DNA from: CAYUQT01 sp964446835
GTDB taxonomy: Bacteria > Planctomycetota > Phycisphaerae > UBA1845 > JAFGLZ01
DNA length: 64,000 nucleotides
Reading direction: 5' to 3'
NCBI GenBank assembly: GCA_964446835.1
Contig: CAYUQT010000049.1
Span: 1-64,000, forward strand
The number at the start of each line of letters is the position of its first letter. Within the stretch, counting starts at the first letter, position 1. A model generated the notes under the pieces. It did no database searches. It was not told the DNA's origin and saw only the letters and a list, made by a program, of their open reading frames with translations. Of the stretch, positions 28,801-37,359 are shown one piece after another. Both the position numbers and the translations under genes were made by a program.

Positions 28801-29231
28801 CGTCGGGCAATCCCTGGAGAATCGGTACGAACATGCGGCTCTGCCACTCAGCCAACATCGTGGCATTGGCATACCAGTATTCGCCGGACCCTCGTTACCT
28901 GACGTTCATCTATGATCAGATCAACTGGATCCTGGGCAACAACCCTTGTGACGTCAGCCTGGTCGAAGGCGTCGGTTCGGCGTTCGTGCCGACCTATCAC
29001 AATCGGCTGATGTTCGCGGGTGTGCCCCGGGCCGCCGTGCCGGGAAGCGTCATCAACGGCATCACGTTTCGGGCCGCCGGCGAGGATGTCCCCTATCTCG
29101 ACATGACAGGGGTTGATATTCCCAACTTCTCGGCCAATGAGTGCTGGCTCCCGCACAATACGATCTACCTGAACCTGCTGGCGAACCTCCAGCGGATCAG
29201 GGCGGGCCGGCCTGCGTCGCAGAAGCCATGA
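25878..29231 (+). CDS. Beta-propeller - GH9 cellulase fusion
   Basis: A predicted secreted 1117-residue multidomain glycanase. About 1-385 is a PQQ/FG-GAP-like propeller with calcium-loop motifs (DADSDGRPEV, DLDRDGTDEI, DVDGDDDIEV, DIDLDGKTDI). About 410-590 looks like a carbohydrate-binding beta-sandwich. About 595-690 is the CelD_N Ig-like domain (RPLVNQVGYDRGAPKRF). About 695-1110 is GH9: GGWHDAGDYNKYY carries the catalytic Asp pair and NECWLPHNTIYLN the acid Glu. GH9 enzymes hydrolyse beta-1,4-glucans such as cellulose. AGGAGG lies six bases before the ATG. The signal peptide is short and lacks a basic start. There is no C-terminal anchor. Confidence 0.88.
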   Translation: MPLWTAFVWASVISAAIPPSLKWSYQARSTLYAPPLVADMHPSSGLETVISDAEARTLRCIDSSGKELWSYKGGWTRRLTSSAAFSRTARTGRGTLVVGGSDGRLCCIDAETGRELWNRPVGEMTWGGALWADLQGDGRDDIIAGTEQAVLALDADGKELWAYKGKPGDPPLDIRCSLSAADADSDGRPEVFGVDKWGPFCLDSKGVLRWRTLTGDDFLSAPLVVDADRDGRAEVYCSSDHEPSIIAFDAHDGRILWRFTMLAGAEIYPGSSFAAGDLDRDGTDEIVGGDIAGHIYVLRHDGTLLWSYQTLQPASVAMTLGDVDGDDDIEVLAAGGDHGLYCLDSGGRLKWRWAADFRLILPATLADIDLDGKTDILVGGSDRVLRCLTVGGAYNASRIPWPSRRFDTAQTGAAFPRRLTPTVATVVEPHVLEARGDFEQPKSVGEAGHYPVGSKIRDERLAQPLGWTAEPTAATGWHLDKTVAHGGATSVCTQQPMRLVSPSMVLDRAVRAIGATVYARGTGAIRAEIRWFGADGLLREEPLKPGDEEKGWRTFALKEARRPLGAEWVTMVLRSGTGQAWWDDAQVVATSVSPPNVRPLVNQVGYDRGAPKRFTVQSNFRARTATFSLRQHDGTVAFSGTLEPMGRIRGRYDNDWGYEYWRGDFTAFDRPGRYRIEVALDSVSDVSWPFEIGENLIWDKTARPAYRFFYYQRCGCEVPGFHRACHTDDGVQYQGRYCDLSGGWHDAGDYNKYYNAPYVLGLVRAYGIARNAFDRQDQDGNKQGDFFDEILWGGDHCRRMIAPDGSAFAQITSGYGFWGPPDAETDNTPSTGDERTLGGGAGQDSGTHHAAMARIARYAKDKKPWVEAAERGLQRSLTAKVRGLAQFTTAVDLYAATGDRKYADLARQLLPGIGANEEVVEAVRDFDALVGEDHSAALRKALVDSAEELIKLADNPFGVVTNGPADKPNYFGTPPSGNPWRIGTNMRLCHSANIVALAYQYSPDPRYLTFIYDQINWILGNNPCDVSLVEGVGSAFVPTYHNRLMFAGVPRAAVPGSVINGITFRAAGEDVPYLDMTGVDIPNFSANECWLPHNTIYLNLLANLQRIRAGRPASQKP

Positions 29232-29357
29232 TTGGACAGGTCCCGCAGGTCGTTCATCCGGGCCGGCTCGGCCGCAGGGCTTTCGTGGCCGCAACGTGGC
29301 GGGGGTTGATGGATCTCCATTCGGGAAGGAAGATGTCGAACCTCAAGGAGGACTCAT

Positions 29358-30800
29358 ATGAGACGCAGAACGTTCTTGGCAATAGGACTAGGGGTGGCAA
29401 GTTCAACGTCGCTACGAGGCATGAGGCTTCTGGGCGCATCATCGTCCGGGCCGACCGAGCCGTTTGGAATCTCGCTGGCCGAGTGGTCGTTGGTCCGCAC
29501 CCTTCGCAGCGGGAAGTTGACAAACCTGGACTTCCCCCGTGTGGCAAAGCGAGACTTCGACATCGACTGCATCGAGTTCGTCGATCAGTTCTTCGCCGAC
29601 AAATCCAAGGACAACGCCTATCTGGGTGATCTCAAGCAGAGGGCTGAGGGCGAAGGTGTCACGATGGGCCTGATCATGCTCGATACGAACGGTCCGCTCG
29701 GCGCCAAGGACAAGCCCACTCGCGATCGGGCCGTGGACAAGACCTTCGCCTGGATTGATGCTGCGCACTTTCTTGGCTGTCACACCATCCGTGTCAACGC
29801 TCGCGGATCGGACAACCCAGACGAACTGGCCGGGTGGATCGCCGAGAGTTGCTCCCGATTGGCCGACTACGCCGCTCAGCGAAACATCAACGTCACGATC
29901 GAGAACCACGGCGGGCCGTCGTCGGACCCGGTGTGGCTCACCTCGGTGATCAAGGCCGTCAACAAGCCGAACTTCGGGACCCTTCCTGATTTCGGGAACT
30001 TCCCGCCGAAGATCAATCGATACGATGCGGTCGAGAGCATGATGCCCTGGGCCAAGGCCGTCAGCGCGAAGGCGATGGGCTTCACGGCAACCGGCGAAGT
30101 GGCCGAGACCGACTTCCATCGGATGATGCGGATCGTTCGCGACGGCGGATATCGAGGCTATATCGGCGTCGAGTCCGGCGGGCTCGGACCCGAGGCCGAG
30201 GCTGCATCGATCCGAAAGACCCGCGATCTGCTTCGGCGGATCATCGAGCAGCAGGCCCGATGCCGCCCCCTCTTCAACGGGCATGATCTGACAGGTTGGA
30301 AGATCGTCGAAGGGGGACAGTGGCAGGTCGAGAACGGTGTTCTGATCGGTCGCAACGGTCGCGACTGGACCACCAATCCCGAGAAGACCGGATCCTGGCT
30401 CCGGACAGAAAGACAGTACGCCGACTTCCGTCTGGAACTGCAGTACATGATCAGCGAGAAGGGCAACAGCGGGGTCTTCTTCCGATCCGCTGAGAACAAG
30501 AACCCCGCCTTCACCGGCTACGAGATGCAGATCTACGATGCCGCCGGTCAGCCTCCTTCAAAACAGGGCCCCACGGCCATCTACGACGCGGTCGCACCCA
30601 GCAAGAATGTCGTCCGACCGGCTGGACAGTGGAACACTATTACCATCATCGCCAAGGGACCGAAGATCCTCATTGAAGCCAACGGTGAACGGGTCGTCGA
30701 CACCGAGTTGCCTCGTTCTGCCAAAGGTTACTTGGGCCTCCAGAACCACGACGAGCGAGCCGTGGTTCGGTTCCGGAACATCCGTCTGGAGGAGCTGTAG
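29358..30800 (+). CDS. Xylose-isomerase-like TIM barrel fused to DUF1080
   Basis: A 480-residue predicted exported protein. The MRRRTFLAIGLG start resembles a Tat or Sec signal. About 35-300 is a sugar-phosphate isomerase/epimerase-type TIM barrel (IENHGGPSSDP, LPDFGNFP, YIGVESGG). About 305-480 is the DUF1080 domain (LFNGHDLTGWKIVEGGQWQV, NSGVFFRS, GYLGLQNHD), a family annotated as 3-keto-disaccharide hydrolase. Together they could process an oxidised sugar outside the cytoplasm. AAGGAGG precedes the ATG. The gene follows the GH9 fusion by 126 bp on the same strand, suggesting shared expression and substrate. Confidence 0.87.
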   Translation: MRRRTFLAIGLGVASSTSLRGMRLLGASSSGPTEPFGISLAEWSLVRTLRSGKLTNLDFPRVAKRDFDIDCIEFVDQFFADKSKDNAYLGDLKQRAEGEGVTMGLIMLDTNGPLGAKDKPTRDRAVDKTFAWIDAAHFLGCHTIRVNARGSDNPDELAGWIAESCSRLADYAAQRNINVTIENHGGPSSDPVWLTSVIKAVNKPNFGTLPDFGNFPPKINRYDAVESMMPWAKAVSAKAMGFTATGEVAETDFHRMMRIVRDGGYRGYIGVESGGLGPEAEAASIRKTRDLLRRIIEQQARCRPLFNGHDLTGWKIVEGGQWQVENGVLIGRNGRDWTTNPEKTGSWLRTERQYADFRLELQYMISEKGNSGVFFRSAENKNPAFTGYEMQIYDAAGQPPSKQGPTAIYDAVAPSKNVVRPAGQWNTITIIAKGPKILIEANGERVVDTELPRSAKGYLGLQNHDERAVVRFRNIRLEEL

Positions 30801-31158
30801 GTCACGTCTGGTGCCTCGGGCGGATGTGGGGCTGGGCGTCGAACTGAACCCTCAGGCAAATATCCGTTGGACCTCCCAAGGATTCGCTCTGTCGACAATT
30901 CCGATGTGCCCCAATTACCAATGCGCGTTTCATGCAAAGTACTGTGTTAACAAACTGCTAAGCTTGTGTTATATTGCCGTTAAGGAGGGATGGAGGGGTA
31001 AGGAAAGAATGCCTCGCAATCCCCTCCTTTCATCTGCCTGATCGGTTGAATATGACCGTCGGGCCTCTAGTCAGCAGCAGCCTCATCCGTGTGCGAGGGG
31101 CACGTACGGGAGGCTCCAATTCCGAGAAGACCGCCAAGAGGAGCGGAAGGAGGATGGC
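30801..31158. other. Intergenic region with promoter
   Basis: A 358-bp spacer holding the promoter at 30947-30975 and the AAGGAGG site of the next gene (31148-31154). Nothing else is seen. Confidence 0.5.
30947..30975 (+). promoter_or_regulatory. Sigma70-type promoter for PEP-CTERM phosphodiesterase
   Basis: TTAACA, 17-base spacer, TATATT, giving a leader of about 180 bases before the ATG at 31159. Confidence 0.6.
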
Positions 31159-32805
31159 ATGTCCGCCAGGCAATCCCGGTCGTATACGGTCGTGGGACTT
31201 ATTCTGGGTGTAGTCGGTCTGGCCGCGCCCGGTGGAATGATGTCGAGGCAGACTCTTGCGGCCGACGCAGACTATGTGATCGAGGTCAGCGTGGACGGGC
31301 TGAACTCCACTTACCTTGAGGCCTTGATTGCCGGCAACCAACTGCCCAACTTCAAGAGGATTCAGAGTGAAGGCGCGTGGACGAACAACGCTCGATGCGA
31401 CTATGACATTTCGGTCACGTTGCCCAACCACTGTTCCATCGCCACAGGGCGGGGTGTCGCGGGAGAGAACGGGCACAACTGGTCAGGCAATACCGATCCT
31501 CCGGACGGTGCGACGATCCATACCAACAAGGGTTCATATGTGGCCAGTATCTTCGATGTGGCCCATGACAACGGGCTGCGAACCGGGCTTTTTGTCAGCA
31601 AGACGAAGATCGGGTTGATCGACACATCCTACAACGCGGCCAACGGAGCCGCAGACGTTACCGGAGCGGACAACGGAACCGACAAGATCGACACCTTCGT
31701 CTACAACGGAGACGCTACCGCGATGGCCAACAGCTTCATCTCCGCCATGTCCGTCTCGCCGTTCAACTATAGTCTCGTCCATTTCCGCAACCCCGACTCG
31801 GCGGGCTCGTGGGGCAGCACGAACTACAACAATGCCATCAAAACGGTGGACGGCTACCTGGGCAATATCCTCAACGTGATTGACACGAATCCCCTCTTGA
31901 AGGATCGCACGACCCTTATCGTTACAGCAGACCACGGTGGTTTCGGTGGGAGCCACGGTTTGCCCTTCGAGCGGCTGAACAACACGATTCCATTCTACGT
32001 GTGGGGCCAGGGGGTGTCGGCCAACCAGAATCTCTACGCGATCAATACCGCGTCACGCCAAGACCCGGGAACCGCCTGGGTCAACTACGACGACCCCTCC
32101 GCCCAGCCGATTCGCAACTCCGACGGGGCGAATCTGGCGCTGGACCTGCTCGGCCTGGGTGCCATTCCGGGCTCGACCGTCAACGCCGCGCAGAACTTGA
32201 CGTTGCAGGGCAGCGGCCCGGCACCAGAGGAGGTTGTTGCCTACAACGTTTTCAATGAGACAACGATTGGCGTGCGTGAGTGGACGCCGGGAGTCACCGA
32301 CACCGAGATAGGTTTCACCTCGACCATGATCGCCGAGAACCTCTCTCCGGCGTCGGTCTACGGCACGATCGATACCGAGGGGACTCCCCGACGGTTCCGG
32401 ATGGTGGGCTGTGAGGCGAGCACTACTTTCGATTCCGTCGATCTGACCGGATTCGAAGGTGTTCGCGTCAGCTTCGATGTGCTGTTCAACAATGCCACCT
32501 ACGAGAGCGACGACTACTTCCGGGCGGTTGTTACCAATGGGACAGACACGATCACCCTCGTCGATCTGGACGGTCTGGAGATCAACGGGTTGTACTGGTT
32601 CGTCTCGTACTCCTACTCGGCAGTCATCCCGGATAGTTGGACGAGCGCACGACTCATGATATCGAGTCGGACCAACGCCCCGGACAGCACCGAAGGGATG
32701 GATGTGGACGACATCTTCTTCATGGGGACACGAGTCCCCGAACCCGCCAGCCTGTGCTTCCTGGCGATGGCCGGTCTGCTCGTGGGCGGGCGTCGGAGGC
32801 GCTGA
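31159..32805 (+). CDS. PEP-CTERM alkaline phosphatase/phosphodiesterase family protein
   Basis: A 548-residue exported metal-dependent hydrolase of the nucleotide pyrophosphatase/phosphodiesterase type. After the signal peptide, EVSVDGLNSTYL provides the first metal Asp, SVTLPNHCSI the nucleophilic Thr and typical PNH motif, VHFRNPDSAGSWG a second metal Asp, and TADHGGFGGSH the Asp-His pair. A C-terminal beta-domain of about 180 residues precedes VPEPASLCFLAMAGLL and an Arg run, a standard PEP-CTERM exosortase signal. It is probably released to or anchored at the surface. The start is clear from AAGGAGG. Confidence 0.9.
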   Translation: MSARQSRSYTVVGLILGVVGLAAPGGMMSRQTLAADADYVIEVSVDGLNSTYLEALIAGNQLPNFKRIQSEGAWTNNARCDYDISVTLPNHCSIATGRGVAGENGHNWSGNTDPPDGATIHTNKGSYVASIFDVAHDNGLRTGLFVSKTKIGLIDTSYNAANGAADVTGADNGTDKIDTFVYNGDATAMANSFISAMSVSPFNYSLVHFRNPDSAGSWGSTNYNNAIKTVDGYLGNILNVIDTNPLLKDRTTLIVTADHGGFGGSHGLPFERLNNTIPFYVWGQGVSANQNLYAINTASRQDPGTAWVNYDDPSAQPIRNSDGANLALDLLGLGAIPGSTVNAAQNLTLQGSGPAPEEVVAYNVFNETTIGVREWTPGVTDTEIGFTSTMIAENLSPASVYGTIDTEGTPRRFRMVGCEASTTFDSVDLTGFEGVRVSFDVLFNNATYESDDYFRAVVTNGTDTITLVDLDGLEINGLYWFVSYSYSAVIPDSWTSARLMISSRTNAPDSTEGMDVDDIFFMGTRVPEPASLCFLAMAGLLVGGRRRR

Positions 32806-32825
32806 CTCCCCCCGGGGTTGACGGT

Positions 32826-34253
32826 CTACTTCAACTCATCCAGCATGGCCAGTGCTGCGGCAACCAGTTTGGTCGACGCGTCCCGTTCGAGGTAGCTTGA
32901 ACGGGCCCGCCAAGTTTCGTAGCCGCCCATGTCGTGCTGTTCGGGTGTCGGCAGGTAACCGTTGTAGCCGTTTGCCAGCTCGATGACACACGTGGGTTTG
33001 AACGGGCTTCTTGCCTTGAGTTCCAGGCCGACCTCCGTAAACGTTTCGGTCGGAAGAGCCACGATCGCCAGATCACCGATTCGCATGACCTGAACGATCA
33101 ACTCGACTTCCTTGGGATACTCGGCGATCAGAATGGTCTCTCGGGCGTAGATCTCCTCCAGCGTCTTCATGACAGGCCCCTTGGCCTTGGCGACAATGTC
33201 CTTGGCGCGATTCAATTCATCAGGCGTCGGCTGCCGTACGCCCAGCTTCATGGTTCGCTGTCGAACGCCGAGCGGTGCCTCACTGCGATAGGCGATCTGA
33301 CGATAGGCCTGATTGGCCGCTTCGGCGACGGCGTTGCCCACCAATCGCATCTGGCCGTAGAGCGGCTGCGGCTTCTGTCCGCCGCGGAAGTTGATGTTGT
33401 TGATATTGCCGCTCGTGCCATTGGACATGATCGGTACGAACGGCGGGTCCAGACGGTCCGCTCCGATGAGCTGCTGGAATCGGTCGTTAAAGAAGCCATA
33501 GTAGTCGGCGCTGATGTGATTGCCAGGGCATCCTCCGACATAGTGCAGTGAGTAGTTGGCCAGCACAGCGACAGGACGACCGTCGGGGGATTGCAGCGAG
33601 AGAACTGTCACATCGGGGTCGATGGGGCCCGCCGGTTCGACCAGGTCCGGGCTGCCTACCGGCGGGTTCATTCGGACCGTGTCCGTGCCCTTGCCGAAGG
33701 GATCGGTCATCTTCACACCGGGCTTCATCTTCCAGCGACGGCAGAAGACCTGGTTCGGCTCGGACCCGACCGCCCAGCCGATCTTGGCCGGCGCAAGGTT
33801 GGTGTGGGCTCGCTGGATGCCGTCGGCGATGCGTCGCGCCATGAAGTGCTGATAGAACTTGTCGGCATCGGTCTGGAAGGCTGCAGCTGCCGCCGGACCA
33901 TAGTGCGTGTGCGTGGCCGACATCAGCATGTTCTCGACGGGGATTCCGGTCTTTTGTTGGGCAAGCTGCTTCGCCTCGTCAAAAACCTCCCGAGCCACGA
34001 GACAATTGTCGCACACGGCTATCGCCAGCTTCTTCTTCCCGTCGGCGAGAACCATGCATCGAGCACGAAGCTCGTCATGGATGTGTGTCGCCTTCCGATC
34101 CTCCATGTGGCCCGACATGCTGACTCCGAGCCAGGGGCTGATGTTGCTGGTTGCCGCTCCGGCCTGCAGACCTGCTGGGGTCTGCTCCGCCAGGACGTAT
34201 CGGGACGCTGCAACAGACAGCACGAGTGTGACCCACATGGCATGACGTCTCAT
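32826..34253 (-). CDS. Neutral ceramidase-like N-terminal domain protein
   Basis: A 475-residue exported hydrolase resembling the N-terminal domain of neutral/alkaline non-lysosomal ceramidases. It has a signal peptide (MRRHAMWVTLVLSVAASRYV), the zinc-binding motif SATHTHYGP, YVGGCPGNHISADYYGF and SNGTSGNINNINF. The C-terminal domain of true ceramidases is missing, as is usual in planctomycete relatives. Those proteins probably cleave amide bonds in lipids or amino sugars, but I know of no proven substrate. It lies 121 bp downstream of the heparinase-like gene on the same strand. Confidence 0.85.
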   Translation of the reverse strand: MRRHAMWVTLVLSVAASRYVLAEQTPAGLQAGAATSNISPWLGVSMSGHMEDRKATHIHDELRARCMVLADGKKKLAIAVCDNCLVAREVFDEAKQLAQQKTGIPVENMLMSATHTHYGPAAAAAFQTDADKFYQHFMARRIADGIQRAHTNLAPAKIGWAVGSEPNQVFCRRWKMKPGVKMTDPFGKGTDTVRMNPPVGSPDLVEPAGPIDPDVTVLSLQSPDGRPVAVLANYSLHYVGGCPGNHISADYYGFFNDRFQQLIGADRLDPPFVPIMSNGTSGNINNINFRGGQKPQPLYGQMRLVGNAVAEAANQAYRQIAYRSEAPLGVRQRTMKLGVRQPTPDELNRAKDIVAKAKGPVMKTLEEIYARETILIAEYPKEVELIVQVMRIGDLAIVALPTETFTEVGLELKARSPFKPTCVIELANGYNGYLPTPEQHDMGGYETWRARSSYLERDASTKLVAAALAMLDELK

Positions 34254-34374
34254 TGTCGTTCCTCTATGTACAAACCCTTGACCCGATGCGCATTGCGGGA
34301 TCGCCCGCCGTCTCGTCCCCCCCTATTTTACCGGCATCCCCCCGAGGGATCAGCAGGTTTGCATTCCTCTGATC

Positions 34375-36642
34375 TCAACCAGTCGCCGATGCAGCCGAAC
34401 GGATCCACCGGGCACCCGGGGTGAGGGACACACCGGGTTCGGGCGCTTCCGGCAATCGGCCCGAGCTGCAGTAGACAAAACGGTCGTTCAGTGTGTCGTT
34501 CCGGACCGACAGCGTCACAGGCGATATGCCGATTGGACCGGCGGCTTCGGCTGTGAACCCGATGGGTGTCGGCGGTCTTCGAGCCGGCACCACGAGCCAG
34601 GCAATCCACGCCGGAAGGTTCGCCTCTCCGCGACAGCAGGCGGTGACGGAGGGTGTCTTTTCGCCGTAGCCTGCCGAGAACCAGCCTTGTATGGGGTCCT
34701 GGGATCCGCGGGCTGTCGCGATGGTCAGGGGCATCGAGGCACAGGTGGCGATCATGGCCCCCGGACCTTCGGGGCGGCTGGCCACCAGGAGATTGCCCTG
34801 TGGACGGACGTCCAGCGACGGGTGGAAGTGGAGCGGCAGGCATATCTCGTGGAGGCCCCGTCCCAGCAGTACATCCAGCACGAGCCAGTACTCTCCGCGA
34901 ACGCTCAACACCGCGCGGCGATGGATCGGCCTGCCGGGCAGTCGCCGGAAGCCGTTGTGTTCGCCCTCGTAGTAGTCGTACGTCTGGGACATCTGCCAGG
35001 CGAGCGTTCGCCCCTGAGGCGGGAACAGCCATCGGAAGATACGATGTGCCGCGGCCTGGGCCTGTCCATCGACGGTCAGGGCATTGTGACCTCGTCCGGA
35101 ACGGAAGTACGTCCGCCATGCCCAGGGACCGTTATAGGTATACGTTCCGGGGTCTACCAGAAGAGGAGATCCCTGCGCCGAGAACTCGACGTTGAGCAGG
35201 TCGGCGTGTGTGTGGCTGTCAAAGGGGCCATTTCGGACGACGGCATAGTGCGCTTCCGTCGACCAGCCTGTTCGCGAGATGAAATAGCCGCCCTGCGGAA
35301 ACGCCCGACTGGTATGAGACGGCGGCGCGGCGGGCAGTTGAACGAAGGCATCACCCGCCTCAGGTCCCAACAGCCAGATGGTTTCCTGGTCGATCCGTTC
35401 GGCGGCCCATGCCATGTCCGGGCGCCCGAACAGCACGGCTCCCGTACTCAGCATCGGCTCGAAGTCTGTCGGCTCCTGCTCGCTCAGGATGACAGTGTGG
35501 CCGTTATCCCAGTCGCCAATCGAGGGCATCCCGCCGTCTGGGCGACGGAGGTTCAAGACGAAGTCGAACATGCCTTGCAGGCGGTCGATCACTGTCTTGG
35601 GCACTTCGATCCCCGACTTACGGCAGAGCTGTGTGACGATGACATAGAAGTAAGCCACAAATCGGTGATAGCTGACGGCGCATTCAAAGCTGGCGCCATC
35701 GGGGTGAATCTGGTGCGGCGCCTCCTGCCACAACGTGTTCAGGCCCAGTTCGCGCCATCGGGCCGATTCCGTCAGCTCCGGCAGGGCCAGCCCCATGACC
35801 GCCAGTCCCATCGCGTCGCCCAGGAGATGGTTGTTGGCCATGTTGATGCGTGAGTAATCCAGATCCGCCACGACGTGTCGCGTCTTGAGCACCAGCGTGC
35901 CCAGCATCCGGGCCAGCAGTTCGTCGGAAACCTCCGGGGCGTCGATGAAGAAGGCCAGCGCGATCCACCAGTTGGCCAGTCGGATACCGTGCTCGAGGTT
36001 GCTGCGCCAATTCACACCGATTTCCGGCGGGTTGTCGTCGATCCAGCCCCCGAGCTGGTCGGCGAACGCCTGGGCGTAACGCGCCTCACCGGTGAGCCAG
36101 TATGCCCGTCCCAGCGTCGGCCAGAACTGATGTCGATTCAGCTCCCATGTGAACTTCACGTCGCCGGGGGCATCCTTGGCATAGAGATCAAATCGGTTCC
36201 ATCGCACGCGGGGCCAATCCCGGCCGCTGTTCGGCTCGATGTGCCAGTCGATCGGCTTGCCCAAGAAATCGAAGTCTCGACCCATGAATCGAAACCGCCC
36301 GCAAGCGATCCGATCGGCAGCCGATCGCAGGCGGTTTATGTCCTGAGGGCAATGACGTCGGACGGCCTCCACATAGTCCTGACGGCGGCTCGGAGTAATC
36401 AGAAAGGTTGCGTCCAAACGCCGGCGAACCTGTGCTCGCAGATCCTGGAGCGACGTCGGCGGCGAGGCGAACAGCGTGAACAGTTCCTCGCTCTCGATCG
36501 GATCGGCGCGGAAGAACGACTCGACGAGTCCCATACGCTTGCGCACCTCGTAGCCCGCTCGCCAGGCCGAGTTGCGCCAACCGCGAAGACGAATCTCATT
36601 CCAGATAGCCGAGTACTTGGACCCTGTGTATTCGCTGTTCAT
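34375..36642 (-). CDS. Heparinase II/III family protein
   Basis: A 755-residue polysaccharide lyase-like protein. The N-terminal two-thirds is an alpha/alpha-toroid (ELNRHQFWPTLGRAYWLTGE, NLEHGIRLANWWIA, SYHRFVAYFYV). The C-terminal beta-sandwich contains GPFDSHTHADLLNVEF and PGTYTYNGPWAWRTYFRSG, where the family's His/Tyr catalytic residues lie. I start it at the Met at 36642; an upstream GTG at 36714 is possible. No signal peptide is evident from either start, unlike the second heparinase-like protein at 61304, which suggests cytoplasmic or periplasmic processing of imported oligosaccharides. Typical substrates are uronic-acid-containing glycans. Confidence 0.88.
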   Translation of the reverse strand: MNSEYTGSKYSAIWNEIRLRGWRNSAWRAGYEVRKRMGLVESFFRADPIESEELFTLFASPPTSLQDLRAQVRRRLDATFLITPSRRQDYVEAVRRHCPQDINRLRSAADRIACGRFRFMGRDFDFLGKPIDWHIEPNSGRDWPRVRWNRFDLYAKDAPGDVKFTWELNRHQFWPTLGRAYWLTGEARYAQAFADQLGGWIDDNPPEIGVNWRSNLEHGIRLANWWIALAFFIDAPEVSDELLARMLGTLVLKTRHVVADLDYSRINMANNHLLGDAMGLAVMGLALPELTESARWRELGLNTLWQEAPHQIHPDGASFECAVSYHRFVAYFYVIVTQLCRKSGIEVPKTVIDRLQGMFDFVLNLRRPDGGMPSIGDWDNGHTVILSEQEPTDFEPMLSTGAVLFGRPDMAWAAERIDQETIWLLGPEAGDAFVQLPAAPPSHTSRAFPQGGYFISRTGWSTEAHYAVVRNGPFDSHTHADLLNVEFSAQGSPLLVDPGTYTYNGPWAWRTYFRSGRGHNALTVDGQAQAAAHRIFRWLFPPQGRTLAWQMSQTYDYYEGEHNGFRRLPGRPIHRRAVLSVRGEYWLVLDVLLGRGLHEICLPLHFHPSLDVRPQGNLLVASRPEGPGAMIATCASMPLTIATARGSQDPIQGWFSAGYGEKTPSVTACCRGEANLPAWIAWLVVPARRPPTPIGFTAEAAGPIGISPVTLSVRNDTLNDRFVYCSSGRLPEAPEPGVSLTPGARWIRSAASATG

Positions 36643-36970
36643 GTGTCGTTTGACCTGCAGGCCACGGATGAGGGCCGGGCAACCGTCGTATCGAGCCAGT
36701 TTCGATGCGGTCACGGTATCCGGCAGATGCCTTCATATCAACCGTTTGGGGAGAACCCAATGCAGGCAAGAGCTGCGAAGAGGAGGGCGTGAGAGGCCAC
36801 CCTCGTCGTGCCCTGGAGTGCTAACAATATGTTGACGCCGAGCAAATACTCACGAACAGCACTTGCTTACACGGTTGCGGCCTTTACAATAAGCATTCTG
36901 GACACAGAAAGTGATGGAGTCCTGTTGGTGCCTCCGCGAGGATGGCGTCGGCCGGATGTGACGTGATGCT
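36643..36970. other. Divergent intergenic region with promoter
   Basis: A 328-bp spacer between the heparinase-like gene (-) and the lipoprotein-rsbW-STAS-mla gene run (+). It contains the promoter at 36863-36890 in an AT-richer patch; no gene is seen. Confidence 0.5.
36863..36890 (+). promoter_or_regulatory. Sigma70-type promoter of the lipoprotein-mla operon
   Basis: TTGCTT, 16-base spacer, TACAAT, 80 bp before the first ATG. It is the only convincing promoter upstream of the closely spaced genes from 36971. Confidence 0.55.
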
Positions 36971-37330
36971 ATGCGATGGTTCGGCATTTCATGGGCTTGG
37001 GTGTGCCTGCTGGTCACCGGCTGTGTCGGCGGCTACCCACCAGGGTTGACCTCGCCCGATCCGGCGGCACGAATCCGCGCGATCCGACAGATCGCCGAGA
37101 AGGGCCAGTCGAGCGCCGTTCCGTTGCTTGTTAATCGACTGGAAGATGAAGATGAGGCGGTGAGATTCTACGCGATCGGAGCGCTGGTTCGGCTGACAGG
37201 ATCGGATCAGGGCTATAAATACTATGCGCCGGAACGCGAGCGAACCGAGGCGGTCAAGCGTTGGCGCAATAGCGTCCGTAATCGGGGCAAGGGTGAGCCG
37301 ACGGCTGCGTCGGTCCAGGTTCGTCCGTAA
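36971..37330 (+). CDS. Small HEAT-repeat lipoprotein
   Basis: A 119-residue predicted lipoprotein. The signal ends in the lipobox LVTGC with Cys18. The mature part has one to two HEAT-like helical pairs (DPAARIRAIRQIAEKGQ, AVPLLVNRLEDEDEAVRFYA). It has no catalytic motif and probably mediates protein contacts on a membrane face. It is first in the gene run, 29 bp before the RsbW-like kinase. The ribosome-binding site is weak. Confidence 0.75.
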   Translation: MRWFGISWAWVCLLVTGCVGGYPPGLTSPDPAARIRAIRQIAEKGQSSAVPLLVNRLEDEDEAVRFYAIGALVRLTGSDQGYKYYAPERERTEAVKRWRNSVRNRGKGEPTAASVQVRP

Positions 37331-37359
37331 GCGACAGGTACCTGGGGGAAACTCGGATT

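Noticed and set aside
34328..35119. 263-codon minus-strand frame inside the heparinase-like gene
   Set aside because: It is a same-strand alternative frame of the heparinase C-terminus, Arg/Pro-rich and without a family.
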